Source: UBA1431 sp049324235
Lineage (GTDB): Bacteria > Bacillota > Clostridia > Christensenellales > UBA1431
Reading direction: 5' to 3'
Length of the DNA stretch: 40,810 nt
Assembly (NCBI GenBank): GCA_049324235.1
Contig: JBMOLJ010000092.1
Coordinates: 1-40,810, forward strand
The first letter of the stretch is position 1. Each line of letters begins with the position of its first letter. Positions 15,422-23,559 of this stretch are shown one piece after another. The notes under the pieces are model-generated. The model searched no databases. It saw only the letters and a list, made by a program, of their open reading frames with translations, and had not been told where the DNA came from. Both the position numbers and the translations under genes were made by a program.

Positions 15422-15438
15422 CACTCAGCGTGCATAAT
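15409..15438 (+). promoter_or_regulatory. Likely promoter of the malic enzyme gene
   Basis: TTTACA (15409-15414), 18-nt spacer, CATAAT (15433-15438), each 5 of 6 to consensus. The -35 is inside the loop and arm of the second palindrome, so a protein bound there would block it. Confidence 0.45.
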
Positions 15439-15483
15439 AAAACCATTGGATATACAGTATTTTTAAGGTGGGGGTAGCTGCGC

Positions 15484-16653
15484 ATGACCATAGGCGAACG
15501 TTCATTACAGAAACATTTGGAATGGAGGGGGAAGCTCAGGGTAGAAAACACCGTTGCGCTTGAAACGCGCGAGGACCTGTCATTGGCGTATACGCCGGGC
15601 GTAGCGCAGCCTTGTTTGGAGATCCAAAGCAACCCTGAAATGTCCTATGCGCTTACAAGGCGATGGAACACCGTAGCCGTGATTACCGACGGCACTGCCG
15701 TTTTAGGCCTTGGCGATATAGGCCCGGAGGCGAGCATGCCGGTGATGGAAGGCAAATGCGTGCTCTTCAAAAGGTTTGCGGATATCGACGCTTTTCCCCT
15801 CTGCCTGCGTACAAAGGACACCGATACGATCGTGGAAACCGTCCGGCTGCTGTGCGGGAGCTTCGGCGCCGTCAATCTTGAAGACATTTCCGCCCCGCGA
15901 TGCTTCGAAATCGAGCGCAGGCTCAAGGAAACCTGCGATATCCCCATCTTTCACGACGACCAGCACGGAACTGCCGTGGTAACCGTAGCCGCGATGCTGG
16001 GCGCGTTGAAGCTGACCGGGCGTGCAATCGGCGAGGTATCGGCCGTTATCAACGGCGCAGGCGCAGCGGCCATCGCCGTTACCAAGCTGCTGATGCATCT
16101 GGGGCTGCAGGACGTCGTCCTCTGCGACTCCAAAGGCGCTATCCACACAGGCCGTGACGGCCTGAACGCGGAAAAGGAAGCTATGGCCAGAATATCCAAC
16201 CGCAAAGGGAAACGCGGAACCCTTGCCGACGTGGTCCCTGGGACGCATGTGTTTATCGGGCTGTCCGCTCCCGGCTGCCTTACGCCGGAAATGGTGCGCT
16301 CCATGGCCAGCGATCCGATCGTGTTCGCCATGGCGAACCCCCATCCCGAGATCATGCCTGATCTTGCAAAGTCCGCGGGCGCTGCCGTCGTCGGAACGGG
16401 CCGGAGCGATTTTCCCAATCAGGTGAACAACGTGCTCGCCTTCCCTGGAATCCTGCGCGGCGCGCTGGACGTGCGCGCGCGCGACATAACGGATGATATG
16501 AAGCTCGCGGCCGCGCACGCAATAGCCGGGCTTACCGGCGAAAACTTGTCCCCGGAATACGTGATTCCCGACGCCCTGGACCCACGGGTGGCGCCCGCGG
16601 TGGCCGCAGCCGTAGCCGAGACAGCCCGTAAAACCGGGATTGCGCGGATATAA
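15484..16653 (+). CDS. NAD(P)-dependent malic enzyme
   Basis: 389 residues, the short bacterial form. It converts malate to pyruvate and CO2 with reduction of NAD(P). Visible motifs: AYTPGV with the proton-donor Tyr (about 35), the general-base Lys within EGKCVLFKRFADIDAF (about 85), metal ligands in LEDISAPRCFEIE and FHDDQHGTAV (about 135-163), a Rossmann loop INGAGAAAIA (about 187), AMANPHPEI, and GTGRSDFPNQVNN. It is the only plus-strand gene here, monocistronic, with AAGGTGGGGG before ATG 15484, tandem operator-like repeats upstream and a bidirectional terminator after it. Cofactor preference cannot be told. Confidence 0.95.
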   Translation: MTIGERSLQKHLEWRGKLRVENTVALETREDLSLAYTPGVAQPCLEIQSNPEMSYALTRRWNTVAVITDGTAVLGLGDIGPEASMPVMEGKCVLFKRFADIDAFPLCLRTKDTDTIVETVRLLCGSFGAVNLEDISAPRCFEIERRLKETCDIPIFHDDQHGTAVVTVAAMLGALKLTGRAIGEVSAVINGAGAAAIAVTKLLMHLGLQDVVLCDSKGAIHTGRDGLNAEKEAMARISNRKGKRGTLADVVPGTHVFIGLSAPGCLTPEMVRSMASDPIVFAMANPHPEIMPDLAKSAGAAVVGTGRSDFPNQVNNVLAFPGILRGALDVRARDITDDMKLAAAHAIAGLTGENLSPEYVIPDALDPRVAPAVAAAVAETARKTGIARI

Positions 16654-16662
16654 ACTGCACCA

Positions 16663-16695
16663 AAAGCGCCCCGCCGCAATCCGGCGGGGCGCTTT
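16663..16695. terminator. Bidirectional terminator between malic enzyme and glmM
   Basis: Perfect 14-bp stem AAAGCGCCCCGCCG / CGGCGGGGCGCTTT with a 5-nt loop. It lies 9 nt after the malic enzyme stop and 15 nt after the convergent glmM stop. The A and T ends give short U-runs in both directions. Confidence 0.92.
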
Positions 16696-16710
16696 ATCAT
16701 ATCTCGGCCT

Positions 16711-18063
16711 TTATCCGAGCCGTTCTTCAATAAAGGCAGCCAGCAGCCTCGCCTCATTGAAAGCATCCTCTTCGTCCTCTCCCTCGATCATGACCCGCAC
16801 CAGCGGCTCCGTACCCGAAGGCCGGATCAGCACGCGTCCCCGCCCGTGATACTTTTGGATGATGTATTCTATCCGCACCGCTATTTCGGGGTCGCTCTCA
16901 TAATCGTTCTTCCTGGAACCGTCCACCCGCGCATTCACCAGCACCTGCGGGAAAACCGTCATCACCGATGCGAGCTGCTGCAGTGTTTTTCCGCTGCGCA
17001 CAATGGCCGATAGAAGCTGCAGCGCCGTGAGTATCCCGTCGCCGGTGGTGCTGTGCTCCAAAAAAATGATGTGCCCCGACTGCTCGCCGCCCAGCGCGCA
17101 TCCGTTTTTGAGCATATGCTCAAGCACATACCGGTCCCCGACGTTGGTCTTCGCAAGGCAAATGCCCGCGTCGCGCATGGCGATTTCAAGGCCCAGATTG
17201 CTCATGACCGTCGTGACCAGCGTGTCGTTTTTAAGCAGTCCGCGGCGTTTCATGTCCAGCGCGCAGATGGCCATGACGCGGTCTCCGTTTACAACGTTCC
17301 CCTCCGCGTCCACGGCGATAAGCCGGTCGGCGTCTCCGTCGAACGCAAGGCCCAGGTCCGCGCCGTGTTCAACCACCCACCCCTGCAAATGATTGGGATG
17401 GGTCGAACCGCAGTCTTTGTTGATATTCGTGCCGTCCGGCTGGTCACAGTACACAATCACTTCTGCGCCCAGCTCCCTGAAAACGCGGGGCGCTGCCTCG
17501 TACGCCGCGCCGTTCGCGCAATCCATGACAATTTTGAATCCGTCCAGGCGGACGTCTATCGTGGAGAGTAGGAACGCAATGTAATCATCCACACAGTTTT
17601 CGCGGCGTACAATGCGTCCCACGCCTGTGCCCGTAGGCCGCGGGAGGTTTTCGATGCCGGAGAATATCAGCTCCTCGATGCGGTCTTCGGTTTCGTCGGG
17701 CAGCTTAAACCCGTTCCTGTCCACCCATTTAATCCCGTTGTACTCCACAGGATTATGCGAGGCCGAGATCATCACGCCCGCGTCCGCATTCAAATGGCGC
17801 GTGAGGTAGGCAAGCGCAGGGGTAGGCAAAACGCCCACGCAGATCGCCTGCGACCCTAAAGAGCATATGCCCGCGGCCAGAGCGGCTTCGAGCATATCGC
17901 AGGAAATCCGCGTATCCCTGCCTATGAGTATGCGCTCATGCTTTTCAAAGTCTCCGTCGGTCAGCGCGTACGCTCCCGCTACGCCGATGTCAAACGCCAG
18001 TTCGCAGCTCAGGTCCCTGTTTACAACACCCCGGACACCGTCGGTGCCAAAGATTCTTCCCAA
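16711..18063 (-). CDS. glmM: Phosphoglucosamine mutase
   Basis: 450 residues. It converts glucosamine-6-phosphate to glucosamine-1-phosphate for UDP-GlcNAc and cell wall synthesis. Motifs: FGTDGVRG at the N-terminus, the phosphoserine loop MISASHNPVEYNG (about 99-111), the metal-binding loop DGDADR (about 241), the sugar-binding GEQSGHI and the phosphate-binding RPSGTEPLVRV. Start: ATG 18069 lies 2 nt from AGGGGG, while TTG 18063 lies 8 nt away and gives MGRIFGTDGVRG, the normal family start; TTG is preferred. In many Firmicutes glmM follows cdaA-cdaR; here it is next to trxB instead, 5 kb away. It ends at the bidirectional terminator. Confidence 0.97.
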   Translation of the reverse strand: MGRIFGTDGVRGVVNRDLSCELAFDIGVAGAYALTDGDFEKHERILIGRDTRISCDMLEAALAAGICSLGSQAICVGVLPTPALAYLTRHLNADAGVMISASHNPVEYNGIKWVDRNGFKLPDETEDRIEELIFSGIENLPRPTGTGVGRIVRRENCVDDYIAFLLSTIDVRLDGFKIVMDCANGAAYEAAPRVFRELGAEVIVYCDQPDGTNINKDCGSTHPNHLQGWVVEHGADLGLAFDGDADRLIAVDAEGNVVNGDRVMAICALDMKRRGLLKNDTLVTTVMSNLGLEIAMRDAGICLAKTNVGDRYVLEHMLKNGCALGGEQSGHIIFLEHSTTGDGILTALQLLSAIVRSGKTLQQLASVMTVFPQVLVNARVDGSRKNDYESDPEIAVRIEYIIQKYHGRGRVLIRPSGTEPLVRVMIEGEDEEDAFNEARLLAAFIEERLG

Positions 18064-18167
18064 CTTCATTTCCCCCTAAAACACTTAGCTGAATTCTTCA
18101 GGCCAATGCAAACGGCTAATTGCCATGGGGATATTTCGCCGCCTGCCTCAGCCATATATTCTATATT

Positions 18168-19088
18168 CTATTTGCGTTTTTCGGCAATATACTGTTTGGC
18201 CGAGCTTGCGGCAATCGCACCGTCCGCCGTAGCGGTCACAACCTGCCGCAAGGGCTTTGCGCGCACGTCGCCCGCCGCCAGCACGCCGGGAATATTCGTT
18301 CGCATGTATTCGTCGGTCACCACAGCGCCTTTGTCGTTGAGTTCCACTTTACCGGCTAAAATACTGGTATTGGGGAACGAGCCTACCGCAACGAACAGGC
18401 CCTCGGCTTCGATGGTCCGCTCGGAGCCGTCTTTAATATTTTTGATGCGGACGCTTTTGAGGCTGTCGGTTCCCTCCAGCGCGGTGACCACGCTCTCAGG
18501 CACCAGTTCGACGTTTTCAAGCGCGTTCATGGCCTCCAGCAGCTCCGGCTTGGCCTGCAAAGCCGCCCCCCTGTGTACGAGGTATACCTTTGTGCACAAC
18601 GGCGCCAGATAGAGTACGTCATTCACCGCGGTGTTGCCCGCGCCAACCACCATAGTCACGCGGCCCTTGAACAGCGCGCCGTCACAGGTGGCGCAAGTCG
18701 ATACGCCGCGGCCCGTCAGACGGTCTTCCCCGTCTACCATGAGTTTCCCCTGTGTCAGACCCGAACAGATGATCAGCGCTTTGGCTTCCTCCGTTTTTCC
18801 GGTTGACGTAATGATTTTTTTGATATCCGGCGAAGTGTCGATTTCCACGACCGCGTCATACTGGATCTCCAGGCCGAATCTGGTCGCCTGCTGCTCAAGC
18901 TGCATGGCGAAATCCGGGCCGGATATGCCCTCATGAAAACCTGGAACGTTCTCCAGGGACGTGGCATTCGCAAGCTGTCCTCCGGGAAACATCGCTTCAT
19001 ACAATACGGTTTTCAGGCCCGACCTGCAGGCATACATTCCCGCCGTAAGGCCGGCCGGGCCGCCGCCTATGATTATGACATCGTACAA
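18168..19088 (-). CDS. trxB: Thioredoxin-disulfide reductase
   Basis: 306 residues, a flavoprotein that reduces thioredoxin with NADPH. FAD site IIGGGPAGLTAG near residue 5; redox pair CATC in STCATCDGALF (about 132-142); NADPH site VVGAGNTAVND with the A replacing E of the usual GNSAxE; second FAD site GVLAAGDVRAKPLRQVVTA near the C-terminus. Start: a GTG at 19097 overlaps the GGAGGTG, whereas TTG 19088 is 8 nt away and gives MYDVIIIGGGPAG, as in homologs. It is about 100 bp upstream of glmM; a TTGACT after the rpsI terminator may be part of its promoter. Confidence 0.95.
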   Translation of the reverse strand: MYDVIIIGGGPAGLTAGMYACRSGLKTVLYEAMFPGGQLANATSLENVPGFHEGISGPDFAMQLEQQATRFGLEIQYDAVVEIDTSPDIKKIITSTGKTEEAKALIICSGLTQGKLMVDGEDRLTGRGVSTCATCDGALFKGRVTMVVGAGNTAVNDVLYLAPLCTKVYLVHRGAALQAKPELLEAMNALENVELVPESVVTALEGTDSLKSVRIKNIKDGSERTIEAEGLFVAVGSFPNTSILAGKVELNDKGAVVTDEYMRTNIPGVLAAGDVRAKPLRQVVTATADGAIAASSAKQYIAEKRK

Positions 19089-19151
19089 TGCTTTCACCTC
19101 CGAGAATTGGGTCTACCTATTAGGATAACCATCAGATTGCCTGTAATAGTC

Positions 19152-19177
19152 AAAAGGACGCATAAATGCGTCCTTTT
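19152..19177 (-). terminator. Terminator after rpsI
   Basis: Perfect 12-bp stem AAAAGGACGCAT / ATGCGTCCTTTT with a 2-nt loop, 14 nt after the rpsI stop. The U-rich end fits an intrinsic terminator closing the long ribosomal gene run. Confidence 0.88.
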
Positions 19178-19191
19178 CTCCCTTAATCGTA

Positions 19192-19584
19192 TTAGCGTTT
19201 AGAGAACTGCGGCGCTCTGCGTGCGGCTTTAAGGCCATACTTCTTGCGCTCTTTCATTCTCGGGTCACGGGTTAAGTATCCGCCTTTTCTGAGCAGGGGC
19301 TTCAATTCCTCGTCGGCTTTCAAAAGCGCCCGGGCAATACCGTGGCGGATGGCGCCAGCCTGTCCGGTGAACCCGCCGCCGGTCACGTTGACCTTGACGT
19401 CGAACTTGCCCAGCGTCTCCGTTGCTACCATAGGCGCCCTGACGATCATTTTAAGCGTCTCCATACCGAAATAATCGTCTATCCCGCGGTTGTTTATGAT
19501 GATCTTGCCGTCGCCGGGCAACAGACGCACCCGCGCAACGGATTCCTTTCTTCTGCCTGTGCCGATATATTCTACCATTGCCAT
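19192..19584 (-). CDS. rpsI: 30S ribosomal protein S9 (uS9)
   Basis: 130 residues, the normal length. It begins with YIGTGRRKESVARVRL and ends with the positively charged GLKAARRAPQFSKR tail that reaches the P-site tRNA. VTGGGFTGQAGAIRHGIARAL is the conserved core. It follows rplM by 22 bp, the universal L13-S9 pair, and shares its promoter. The start ATG 19584 has GGAGG about 10 nt upstream. Confidence 0.98.
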   Translation of the reverse strand: MAMVEYIGTGRRKESVARVRLLPGDGKIIINNRGIDDYFGMETLKMIVRAPMVATETLGKFDVKVNVTGGGFTGQAGAIRHGIARALLKADEELKPLLRKGGYLTRDPRMKERKKYGLKAARRAPQFSKR

Positions 19585-19606
19585 ATTATCCTATTCCTCC
19601 AAAGCA

Positions 19607-20035
19607 TCAAAGTTCGAGGGCCTTCGGGCACTGCGCCTGATGGTTGTGCTCGCTGCCTTTGTATACGCGCAGTTTCTTAAGCATCCGGCGTCCGAGGCTG
19701 TTATGCGGAAGCATGCCGCGAATGGCTTCGTACAGGATGAATTCCGGCTTCTTTTCCATCATGCGCTTATACGAGACCTCTTTCAACCCGCCAGGATACA
19801 TCGAGTGCCTGCGGTACAGTTTCTGCTCCGCCTTTTTCCCCGTAACCCTGATCTTCTCCGCGTTGATGATGATCACATGATCGCCGCAATCCACGTGCGG
19901 CGTGTATGTCGGCTTATGCTTGCCGCGCAGTATGGTGGCAACTTCGGTTGCAAGACGGCCGAGAACCTTGTCCTTTGCGTCTACGACAAACCAGCTCCGC
20001 TCCACCGTCTCGGGTTTTGCCATATATGTTTTCAT
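19607..20035 (-). CDS. rplM: 50S ribosomal protein L13 (uL13)
   Basis: 142 residues. MKTYMAKPETVERSWFVVDA at the start and GRLATEVATILRGKHKP, then AIRGMLPHNSLGRRMLKKLRVY near the end are the family's conserved blocks. It is an early-assembling 50S protein. The start ATG 20035 matches homologs; AGGAGG is 12 nt before it, a little far. The open frame continues 13 codons upstream through the leader but is not coding. It has its own strong promoter and an L13-type leader, and leads the rplM-rpsI pair. Confidence 0.98.
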   Translation of the reverse strand: MKTYMAKPETVERSWFVVDAKDKVLGRLATEVATILRGKHKPTYTPHVDCGDHVIIINAEKIRVTGKKAEQKLYRRHSMYPGGLKEVSYKRMMEKKPEFILYEAIRGMLPHNSLGRRMLKKLRVYKGSEHNHQAQCPKALEL

Positions 20036-20115
20036 GAAAATGATTATCCTCCTGTGACCTGTGCAAATGCTCAAAGCGCATCCGTCTACCCGGGGCTAGT
20101 GAATAGACCGACGCG
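20036..20115 (-). ncRNA. L13-type ribosomal leader RNA
   Basis: 80-nt untranslated leader between the promoter and rplM. It has a GTCTA / TAGAC stem closing a GC-rich loop, then GGATGCGC and GCACAGGTCACAGGAGG. This resembles, from memory, the L13 leader of Firmicutes, where L13 is thought to control its own operon. A covariance search was not possible here. Confidence 0.5.
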
Positions 20116-20121
20116 ACATTT

Positions 20122-20150
20122 ATTATATAGAATTCGGGCCTCATCGTCAA
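20122..20150 (-). promoter_or_regulatory. Strong promoter of rplM-rpsI
   Basis: Minus strand TTGACG (20145-20150), 17-nt spacer, perfect TATAAT (20122-20127). It lies just after the truA stop codon, so rplM-rpsI can be expressed apart from the upstream operon. Confidence 0.85.
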
Positions 20151-20154
20151 GGGT

Positions 20155-20916
20155 TTATCCCAAGTTTTCTCCGGCAGGACCGTCGTAGAACACCTTTACA
20201 AGCGTTAAGCCGTGCGGCGGCGCCGTAGGTCCGGCCAGCGTGCGCATACGGCCGTTTAACGCATCCTGCATGGCCTGTGGCGGACGGCGGTTCATCCCGA
20301 TCTCCAGCAGCGTCCCGGTGATGATGCGCACCATGTTATATAAAAAGCCGTTGCCCATGATTTCATACGATACGAGTTCATCTTCCTGAAGTATCACCGA
20401 CCTCGTTACGGTGCGCACCGTGGAGCGCACCGCGGAGCCTGCCGCCTGAAACGCGGCAAAATCATGCGTGCCGGTGACCATGGCGGCGGCTTCGCGCATC
20501 GCCCCGATATTGAGCGGCCTGTACACGTGCAGGCGCGTGTTCCTGTGGATGGCGCTTGCGTGCGGCGCGTTGTGGATGTCGTAGCGGTACAGCTTGGCGC
20601 GCGCGTCAAACCGCGCGTGGAAGCCGTCGTGCACCTCCCTGGAATGAAGCACGCGCACGTCCTTTGGCAGGAAGGTGTTAAGCGCAAAGGCGAATTTATC
20701 AGGGCTCATGCGCATTTTTGTGTCAAAATGCGCCACCTGCCCCAGCGCGTGTACCGAACTGTCGGTACGGCCGGAAGCGTGCACCGTCACGCGCTCTCCC
20801 GTAAGCGAAAAAAGCGCATCCTCGACCACCTGCTGCACGCTTACGCCGTTTTTTTGCCTTTGCCATCCCGCGTACCGCGTTCCCTCGTATTCGAGTATCA
20901 TCATGATCCTGGGCAT
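20155..20916 (-). CDS. truA: tRNA pseudouridine synthase A
   Basis: 253 residues. It forms pseudouridine at positions 38-40 of the tRNA anticodon stem. The catalytic Asp52 lies in ASGRTDSSVHA; other family blocks are EYEGTRYAGWQRQ near the N-terminus, FHARFDARAKLYRYDI, and NGFLYNMVRIITGTLLEIG. Length is normal. ATG 20916 is five bases after the ecfT stop, with only a weak G-rich ribosome site, so translation is probably coupled to ecfT. Position after the ECF genes and before rplM is conserved in many Firmicutes. Confidence 0.97.
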   Translation of the reverse strand: MPRIMMILEYEGTRYAGWQRQKNGVSVQQVVEDALFSLTGERVTVHASGRTDSSVHALGQVAHFDTKMRMSPDKFAFALNTFLPKDVRVLHSREVHDGFHARFDARAKLYRYDIHNAPHASAIHRNTRLHVYRPLNIGAMREAAAMVTGTHDFAAFQAAGSAVRSTVRTVTRSVILQEDELVSYEIMGNGFLYNMVRIITGTLLEIGMNRRPPQAMQDALNGRMRTLAGPTAPPHGLTLVKVFYDGPAGENLG

Positions 20917-20920
20917 GTTT

Positions 20921-21715
20921 TCAACCCCATAATATGATTCCCGTAAACAGCACGGCTATAAACGCCGTTGCCATTGCGTCGCGCATGCCGAGTTTGAGTA
21001 TCTTCATGCGCGTACGCCCCGTACCCCCCCTGTAGCACCGCGATTCCATGGCGAGCGCAAGCTCGTCGGCCCTGCGAAACGCGCTGATAAACAGGGGAAC
21101 GAGCAACGGGAGCATGTTCTTTGCGCGCTGCATGAGGCTTCCAGATTCAAAGTCCGCCCCGCGCGAAGCCTGGGCCTTCATGATCTTGTCGGCTTCGTCC
21201 AGCAGCGTGGGGATGAACCTGAGGGCAATGCTCATCATCATCGCCAGCTCGTGCGCCGGAAAGCGGAAGACAGTGAGCGGCTTCATCAGCCGTTCCAGGG
21301 CGTCGGTCAGCTCGATGGGCGAGGTGGTAAGCGTCAGGAAGGAGGCGCCGGCAACCAGGAACAACAGCCTGAGCGCCAGAAATACCGCCTGGTTCAAGCC
21401 TTCCGCGGTTATTCTGATGATCCACCACGAAAAAATGACCGTTTCCCCCTGCATGAACAAAAGGTTCAGTATAAACGTGAAAACAAGTATGTAGAGCATG
21501 GGCCGGAGGGTCCTTAAAAGTATCCTCGGGGGCACGTTTGAGAGCGTGCATAAAAAGCAGGTGAACAGGAAAAGCACGCCATATCCCCAGTAATTGCGCA
21601 CAAAGAACACCATGGTGATGAACGCGGCGGTAAGGATTACCTTGATCCGCGGATCGAGTGCGTGAATGGGCGAGACGGTGTTATAATACTGCCCGATGGC
21701 GATGTTCTTCAGCAT
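20921..21715 (-). CDS. ecfT: ECF transporter transmembrane subunit EcfT
   Basis: 264 residues with four to five membrane helices in the N-terminal two thirds and the last helix near the C-terminus. Two coupling helices carry the Ala/Ser-Arg-Gly signatures AQASRGAD (about 187) and MESRCYRGG (about 232), which link it to the two ATPases. It forms the shared energising module that takes vitamin-binding S components. The start ATG 21715 overlaps the ecfA2 stop by 7 bp, with AAAGGG upstream; an open frame 11 codons longer lies fully inside ecfA2 and is not preferred. No S component gene is in the window. Confidence 0.95.
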   Translation of the reverse strand: MLKNIAIGQYYNTVSPIHALDPRIKVILTAAFITMVFFVRNYWGYGVLFLFTCFLCTLSNVPPRILLRTLRPMLYILVFTFILNLLFMQGETVIFSWWIIRITAEGLNQAVFLALRLLFLVAGASFLTLTTSPIELTDALERLMKPLTVFRFPAHELAMMMSIALRFIPTLLDEADKIMKAQASRGADFESGSLMQRAKNMLPLLVPLFISAFRRADELALAMESRCYRGGTGRTRMKILKLGMRDAMATAFIAVLFTGIILWG

Positions 21716-22566
21716 TTCCCGCGCACCCTTTCCACAAAGTAGCTGCAAAAATCCTCGACGTTGAACACGTCGGGCGGGATTTCTATCCCCTTGCCAGACA
21801 GCGCTTTTGCCAGCTTGCGTATCTGCGGCACGTCCAGGCCCAGGTCTTCGAGCATGTCCTGCTCTCTGAATATCTCCCCGGGCGTGCCGGTCTTTACGAT
21901 GCGGCCGTTATGCATCACCCCGATGCGGCTGCACAGCCGCGCCACATCGTCCATGCTGTGCGATACCATGATGACCGTAAACCCGCCGTCCTCTTTCAAC
22001 TGGCGGATGAGCCTTAATATGCTGTCGCGCCCGCGCGGATCCAGCCCCGCGATCGGCTCGTCCAGTATGAGCACGGGCGGCCGCATGGCAATCACGCCGC
22101 ATAGCGCGACCTTGCGTTTTTCGCCGCCGGAAAGTTCGAAGGGCGATTTATCCCGCAAGAGCGCCAGATCGAGTTCAATAAGCCTTGCGGCTTCCTGCAC
22201 GCGGCGCTCGACTTCTTCTTCATCAAGGCCGAGATTCGTAGGGCCAAACGCGATGTCCTTATACACCGTTTCCTCAAAAAGCTGGTACTCGGGGTACTGG
22301 AAAACCAGCCCTACAGTGGCGATAAGCTTTTTGCGGGCGATTTTGGGCGCCGAAACCTCGATGCCGTTGACGTGTACGCTCCCTTTGGTGGGCTTTAAAA
22401 GCCCGTTGATATGCTGTATCAGCGTGGATTTCCCCGAACCGGTATGCCCGATGAGTCCGAAAAGCTCGCCGTCCTGTACGCTGAGCGTCACGTCGTCAAC
22501 GGCAAGCGCTTCATAGGGCGTGCCGGGCATGTATATATGTGTCAGGTGGTCGATATGTACTGGCAT
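21709..22566 (-). CDS. ecfA2: ECF transporter ATP-binding subunit EcfA2
   Basis: 285 residues, ABC ATPase. Walker A GHTGSGKST (about 40-48), Q-loop VFQYPEYQLFEETV, signature LSGGEKRKVAL, Walker B VLILDEPIAGLD and the switch His in MVSHSMDD. The FEETV after the Q-loop is typical of EcfA2. The start overlaps ecfA1 by 25 bp and the end overlaps ecfT by 7 bp, so the three are translationally coupled. With EcfA1 it powers the vitamin/metal uptake module. The C-terminal tail (about 240-285) is the EcfA dimerisation region. Confidence 0.95.
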   Translation of the reverse strand: MPVHIDHLTHIYMPGTPYEALAVDDVTLSVQDGELFGLIGHTGSGKSTLIQHINGLLKPTKGSVHVNGIEVSAPKIARKKLIATVGLVFQYPEYQLFEETVYKDIAFGPTNLGLDEEEVERRVQEAARLIELDLALLRDKSPFELSGGEKRKVALCGVIAMRPPVLILDEPIAGLDPRGRDSILRLIRQLKEDGGFTVIMVSHSMDDVARLCSRIGVMHNGRIVKTGTPGEIFREQDMLEDLGLDVPQIRKLAKALSGKGIEIPPDVFNVEDFCSYFVERVRGKC

Positions 22567-23435
22567 AGCGCCTTAGCCATCTCCTCTACCGTCAGAATGG
22601 AAGGGGGCAGGTTGATGCCCTTCTCAGAAAGGCGCATCCGCAGCTCGACCATCTGCGGCACATCGAGGCCGAATGCTTTAAGCCGCGCGCCGTCGGTGAA
22701 AATTTCCCGCGGCGTTCCGTCCATTACCACGCTGCCCCGGTTCATCACCAGCACGCGCGAAGCCAGGAGCGCTTCCTCCATAAAGTGCGTGATATATACG
22801 ACGGTAATGCCCTCGTTTTCGTTCAGCCCTTTGACGATGCGCAAAACTTCCCGCCTGCCGGCCGGGTCCAGCATCGCCGTCGGTTCGTCGAGGATGATGA
22901 TCTCGGGCTGCATGGCAAGTATGCCCGCAATCGCGATGCGCTGCTTCTGCCCGCCGGAAAGCATGTGCGGTTCCTTCCGGGCAAAGTCGCGCATCCCCAC
23001 GCGCTCCAGCGCGTCATCCACGCGCTTGCGTATTTCTTCCGGCGCTACCCCGAGATTCTCAGGCCCAAAGGCAATATCTTCCTCCACTACTGTGGCAACG
23101 AGCTGGTTGTCGGGATTCTGAAAGACCATCCCCGCCGCCTGATGCACTTCCCAGACCAGTTTCTCATTCCGCGTGTCTATGCCCTTTACGACGACCACGC
23201 CCTGCACCGGCTGGAGAAGGGCGTTGAAATGCTTGGCCAGCGTCGATTTCCCTGACCCGTTATGTCCGAGGACCGCCGCAAACTCGCCCTTCTTTATCCT
23301 GAGATTCACGTTGTTGAGGGAAGGCACGCCGAGCGCATCATATTTTTCGTACGAATGCGATACGTTTTCACAGCTTAATATGGTATCGGTTTGCGATACG
23401 TTTTTACAGCTAAATATCGGACCGGTGTTTTGCAT
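22542..23435 (-). CDS. ecfA1: ECF transporter ATP-binding subunit EcfA1
   Basis: 297 residues, ABC ATPase. Walker A GHNGSGKST, Q-loop VFQNPDNQLVATVVEEDIAF (the NPDNQ form typical of EcfA1), signature LSGGQKQRIAIAG, Walker B IIILDEPTAMLD, switch His in ITHFMEE. Odd: the first 12-residue block of the ABC domain occurs twice, as IFSCKNVSQTDT and ILSCENVSHSYE, due to a 36-bp tandem duplication. The start is uncertain: ATG 23435 has GGAGG 15 nt away; GTG 23468 has GGAGG only 2 nt away. It follows rplQ by about 100 bp with a hairpin between. Confidence 0.93.
   Translation of the reverse strand: MQNTGPIFSCKNVSQTDTILSCENVSHSYEKYDALGVPSLNNVNLRIKKGEFAAVLGHNGSGKSTLAKHFNALLQPVQGVVVVKGIDTRNEKLVWEVHQAAGMVFQNPDNQLVATVVEEDIAFGPENLGVAPEEIRKRVDDALERVGMRDFARKEPHMLSGGQKQRIAIAGILAMQPEIIILDEPTAMLDPAGRREVLRIVKGLNENEGITVVYITHFMEEALLASRVLVMNRGSVVMDGTPREIFTDGARLKAFGLDVPQMVELRMRLSEKGINLPPSILTVEEMAKALCQYISTT
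23356..23427 (-). repeat. 36-bp tandem duplication in the ecfA1 N-terminus
   Basis: Copies at 23356-23391 and 23392-23427, matching at 30 of 36 positions by eye. Both are in frame, so the encoded protein gains 12 residues before the true ABC domain start. Confidence 0.85.
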
Positions 23436-23489
23436 GGCTGTTTTGTGCCGCCTCCCCCGTGGCGCCACGACCTCCGCGAAAAATGGTTT

Positions 23490-23525
23490 CAGGCTGCATA
23501 GCCTGTTTTGACTTAAGCAGCCTGA
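23490..23525 (-). other. Hairpin between rplQ and ecfA1
   Basis: 8-bp inverted repeat CAGGCTGC / GCAGCCTG with an inner alternative stem CAGGCT / AGCCTG. There is no clear U-run (TTTTT comes 11 nt later). It may lower read-through from the ribosomal operon into the transporter genes. Confidence 0.4.
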
Positions 23526-23559
23526 TTAATGCTTTCCAACCGTTTGTATATTGTATAGC

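Noticed and set aside
15387..15632. 81-codon minus-strand frame overlapping the malic enzyme start
   Set aside because: It overlaps the operator repeats and the start of a conserved gene, and has no recognisable features.
23436..23559. Riboswitch before the ECF transporter genes
   Set aside because: Only a simple 8-bp hairpin is present; no conserved riboswitch core is seen, and the genes follow rplQ in one run.
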